Shown here: in pieces, positions 3,472 to 6,207 of the stretch
How the letters are laid out: each line of letters begins with the position of its first letter
Numbering within the stretch: the first letter of the stretch is position 1
Source of the DNA: an uncultured Eubacteriales bacterium
GTDB lineage: Bacteria > Bacillota > Clostridia > Lachnospirales > Bianqueaceae
Reading direction: 5' to 3'
DNA length: 6,207 bases
Assembly (NCBI GenBank): GCA_900322165.1
Contig: ONYR01000220.1
Location: forward strand, 1 to 6,207
The notes under the pieces: model-generated
What the model was told of the DNA's origin: nothing
What the model saw: the letters and a program-made list of their open reading frames with translations, nothing else
Database searches by the model: none
Made by a program: the position numbers and the translations under genes

Positions 3472-6192
3472 ATGAAAAAGACTGTTGTCGGAATCCTGGC
3501 ACATGTCGACGCCGGCAAAACCACCTTGTCGGAAGCGTTGCTGTATCAGACAGGACGCATCCGAAAACTGGGGCGCGTCGATCACCAGGATTCTTTTTTA
3601 GATAATGATGCTCAGGAGCGGGAGCGGGGGATCACGATCTTCTCCAAACAGGCTGTGCTGACACTTCCCGACGCTGCGCATCCGGAAACGGAGATGACGC
3701 TGCTCGATACGCCGGGGCATGTTGATTTTTCCAGTGAGATGGAGAGAACGCTCCAGGTACTGGATTATGCAGTCCTTGTGATCAGCGGCTCGGATGGGGT
3801 TCAAAGCCATACCCGAACCTTGTGGAGGCTTCTGAAACGCTACCGGATCCCTACGTTCATCTTTATCAACAAGATGGATCTGAACACGAGAGACCGATCG
3901 GACTTGATGAGTGAGCTTCGGGAAAAACTTTCTGCGGATTGTATCGATCTCACGGAGGGGGTCGAAGCGGCCTCGGAAGACATCGCGACACAGAATGAGT
4001 CGATGATGGAGCGTTTCCTGAATGACGGAGTACTTCCGGTTTCGATGATCGGGAAAGCCGTTGCGCGGAGAGAATTGTTTCCTTGCTATTTTGGATCCGC
4101 ACTGAAGCTTTACGGGGTGGATCGGCTGATCCAGGATCTGAATGAGCTGACGATCGAGCGCCGCTATCCGTCCGCGTTTAGAGCGAAAGTCTTTAAGATC
4201 AGCCATGAGCCTTCCGGAGAGAAGCTGACGTTTCTTAAGGTTACCGGAGGAACGTTATCGGTTCGCGATACCGTGACGTTCGGAGAAGGCGAGGAAAAAC
4301 GCGAAAGCAAGGTCAATCAGATTCGGATCTATTCAGGAGGAAAATACAATCAGGTTGAAAAGGCGGAAGCGGGCTCGGTCTGTTGTGTGACCGGCCTGGA
4401 GTTTGCTTATCCCGGATGGGGGCTCGGAGGGGAAAAGGATTCGGAAGCGCCCTTGCTTGACAGCTTTCTAACCTATGAAGTCCTTCCGGGTGAGGCGCTG
4501 GATATTCACCATGTACAGCAGGCGATGAAGCGGCTGGAGGAGGAAGATCCGCAGCTTCATGTTGTCTGGAATGATCAGCTTTCAAGTCTTCACGTTCAGC
4601 TGATGGGAGAGGTTCAGCTTGAGGTGCTCAGGCGCCTGATGATGGATCGCTTCGGCATGGCCATTGAATTCGGCCCCGGTCAGATCGTCTACCGCGAGAC
4701 GATCCGCAGCGCCATTGAAGGCGTCGGGCACTATGAGCCTTTACGTCATTATGCGGAAGTTCACTTGCTTCTTGAGCCGCTCGAAGAAGGAGCGGGACTA
4801 GTCATCGATTCCAGATGCAGTGAAGATGTGATGAATAAAGTCTACCAGAAAGCGGTCCTGACTCATTTAAGCGAGAAAGTGCATCTTGGCGTGCTGACCG
4901 GATCGCCGCTGACGGATATTCATATTTCACTGGTAGGAGGGGCCGGATCGATCAAGCACACGGTCGGCGGTGATTTCCGCCAGGCGACCTACCGCGCGGT
5001 AAGACAGGGGCTGATGGAAGCGGAAAGTGTCTTGCTCGAGCCTTGGTATGATTTTATTCTGACCATACCGACGCAGGCAGTCGGCCGTGCGATTACGGAT
5101 CTGACCCAGATGAGTGCTGTCTTTCAGCAGCCCCAGACACAGGGAGAGAGCGCGGAGATCAACGGCTATGCACCGGTTTCAGAACTACAGGGTTACGGAG
5201 CCAAGGTCGCTGCCTACACGCGCGGCGAGGGGGCTCTGGTCTGTATGCCGAGGGGATATTCACCGTGCCATAACGCGCCTGAAATCATCGAGAAAGCGGC
5301 TTATGATCCCTGCGCGGATCTTGCCAATACGCCGGATTCCGTTTTCTGTTCCCACGGCGCAGGCTTTACGGTTCCGTGGAATCTGGTTCCCTCCTACATG
5401 CATTTGGAAACGCCTTGGAGCTATCTTCACCCGAAACATCAGGCAGCTCTTCGCGGGGAGGGTCTAAGCGATTCAAACGACGTCGATCTCAATCCTGCCA
5501 AGGACCAAAGCTCCGGGTCCGGAAGCGGTGGGGGCAAAGTATCCCGCGGACTGGGAGGACCCCTAGCGGAGGATAAGGAGCTGATGGCGATCTTCGAGCG
5601 AACGTACGGGAAGGTCAGTCAGCGAGCGTTTGATAAACCGGAAAGACCATATAAGCCGAAAACGGAGGAAGGAAACCTCCAGAAGTGTGAGATCAGAGAA
5701 CAGCCTAAACGAAAAGAATATCTTTTGGTCGATGGCTATAATGTGATCTACTCTTGGGAGGACCTTCGAAAGATCTCCGAGATCAGCATGGATAACGCTC
5801 GTACAAAGCTCATGGATCTCCTGAGTGAATATAAGAGCCTTCACGACTGCACGGTCATCCTTGTCTTTGACGCGTACAACGTTCCGAGAGACCTTGAGGA
5901 CGTCATTCAGTACCACAATATCTATGTTGTCTACACGAAACAGGCGGAGACGGCCGATACCTACATCGAGAAAACGACTTACGATATCGATAAGAGGCAC
6001 TTGGTTCGCGTTGTCACGTCCGATGGAGCGGAGCAGGTGATCGTGCTGGGCCACGGATCGCTGCGCGTTTCATCTCGTGAGTTCGAGGAAGAGATTCGTC
6101 TGAGCCATCAGCTGTTTGAAGACATGCTGGAAAAATGGAATCATCAGGAGAAATCGGAACTGACGCACAAGGGTGATTTCGATAAGGTCTGA
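3472..6192 (+). CDS. TetM/EF-G-like ribosomal GTPase fused to a Rae1/YacP-type NYN endoribonuclease
   Basis: This 906-residue protein has two halves. Residues 1 to about 595 are a full TetM/EF-G-type translational GTPase: AHVDAGKT P-loop (10-17), RGITI switch I (52-56), DTPGH (79-83), NKMD (133-136) and GSA (208-210). Domain II is at about 233-318, III at 335-405, IV at 407-523 and V at 524-595. A Cys/His-containing segment follows (CH at 599-600, CSH at 626-628), then a Gly/Ser tether (680-688). Residues 748-890 are a NYN/PIN-like domain matching B. subtilis Rae1/YacP: LLVDGYN (D754), VFDA (D800), ETADTYIE (D829) and TSDGAEQ (D851). D754 and D829 align with Rae1 catalytic D7 and D81. TetM and Rae1 both work at the ribosomal A site, so the fusion suggests GTP-dependent delivery of an mRNA nuclease to ribosomes (inference). 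The domain IV tip lacks the TetM YSPVSTP loop, so tetracycline resistance is doubtful. The start ATG has only a weak ribosome binding site, but the N-terminus aligns with TetM. Unfused TetM is about 640 residues. Probably cotranscribed with fprA, 29 nt upstream. Confidence 0.93.
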   Translation: MKKTVVGILAHVDAGKTTLSEALLYQTGRIRKLGRVDHQDSFLDNDAQERERGITIFSKQAVLTLPDAAHPETEMTLLDTPGHVDFSSEMERTLQVLDYAVLVISGSDGVQSHTRTLWRLLKRYRIPTFIFINKMDLNTRDRSDLMSELREKLSADCIDLTEGVEAASEDIATQNESMMERFLNDGVLPVSMIGKAVARRELFPCYFGSALKLYGVDRLIQDLNELTIERRYPSAFRAKVFKISHEPSGEKLTFLKVTGGTLSVRDTVTFGEGEEKRESKVNQIRIYSGGKYNQVEKAEAGSVCCVTGLEFAYPGWGLGGEKDSEAPLLDSFLTYEVLPGEALDIHHVQQAMKRLEEEDPQLHVVWNDQLSSLHVQLMGEVQLEVLRRLMMDRFGMAIEFGPGQIVYRETIRSAIEGVGHYEPLRHYAEVHLLLEPLEEGAGLVIDSRCSEDVMNKVYQKAVLTHLSEKVHLGVLTGSPLTDIHISLVGGAGSIKHTVGGDFRQATYRAVRQGLMEAESVLLEPWYDFILTIPTQAVGRAITDLTQMSAVFQQPQTQGESAEINGYAPVSELQGYGAKVAAYTRGEGALVCMPRGYSPCHNAPEIIEKAAYDPCADLANTPDSVFCSHGAGFTVPWNLVPSYMHLETPWSYLHPKHQAALRGEGLSDSNDVDLNPAKDQSSGSGSGGGKVSRGLGGPLAEDKELMAIFERTYGKVSQRAFDKPERPYKPKTEEGNLQKCEIREQPKRKEYLLVDGYNVIYSWEDLRKISEISMDNARTKLMDLLSEYKSLHDCTVILVFDAYNVPRDLEDVIQYHNIYVVYTKQAETADTYIEKTTYDIDKRHLVRVVTSDGAEQVIVLGHGSLRVSSREFEEEIRLSHQLFEDMLEKWNHQEKSELTHKGDFDKV

Positions 6193-6207
6193 TCCAAGAA
6201 AAGGATC
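6191..6207 (+). terminator. Possible start of a terminator hairpin, cut by the window edge
   Basis: GATCC (6191-6195, overlapping the stop codon) and GGATC (6203-6207) form a 5-bp inverted repeat around a 7-nt loop. The sequence ends here, so neither a longer stem nor a U run can be seen. It is only a candidate end of the fprA operon transcript. Confidence 0.2.

Noticed and set aside
3598..4206. 202-codon minus-strand frame opposite the GTPase domain
   Set aside because: It lies over the conserved G-domain coding sequence and its translation has no recognisable motif.
3472..6192. Classical tetracycline resistance gene (tetM/tetO type)
   Set aside because: The protein is about 265 residues longer than TetM, carries a nuclease domain, lacks the YSPVSTP tip loop, and sits among housekeeping genes without mobile-element sequences.

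Overview
The window looks like chromosomal DNA from an anaerobic or microaerophilic Bacillota bacterium, such as a gut Clostridia or Erysipelotrichia relative. The evidence is a clostridial-type flavodiiron protein without a rubredoxin tail, an ammonia-dependent asparagine synthetase, a TetM/EF-G-like GTPase joined to a YacP/Rae1-type nuclease, strong AAGGAGG ribosome binding sites and sigma-A-type promoters with 17-bp spacers. The genus cannot be fixed from this sequence. No RNA gene, insertion sequence, CRISPR array or phage gene is visible.

Left part (minus strand, 38-1110). A two-gene operon encodes a divergent PAP2/DUF212 membrane protein (545-1012) and then an HdeD/DUF308 six-helix membrane protein (38-529), with only 15 nt between them. 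It has its own promoter at 1055-1083. The middle-left gene is asnA (1108-2109, minus strand), which makes asparagine from aspartate and ammonia. Its promoter is at 2170-2198 and its leader contains a small hairpin followed by a U run.

Right part (plus strand, 2222-6207). A divergent promoter at 2222-2250 drives fprA (2285-3442), a diiron/FMN oxygen- or NO-reducing flavoprotein. It is followed after 29 nt, with no visible terminator, by a 906-residue protein (3472-6192). A possible PerR-like operator lies over the fprA -10 box.

The 906-residue protein is the most interesting item. It joins a complete TetM/EF-G-like ribosomal GTPase (residues 1 to about 595), a Cys/His-containing segment (about 592-655), a Gly/Ser tether (680-688) and a C-terminal NYN nuclease domain (about 748-890). 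That nuclease domain keeps the acidic residues of Rae1/YacP, the ribosome-associated endonuclease that cuts mRNA in the A site. The inferred role is a GTPase that docks at the ribosomal A site and carries its own mRNA-cutting domain. It is probably co-expressed with an oxygen/NO detoxification enzyme, so it may act in stress-related ribosome rescue or mRNA decay rather than classical tetracycline resistance.
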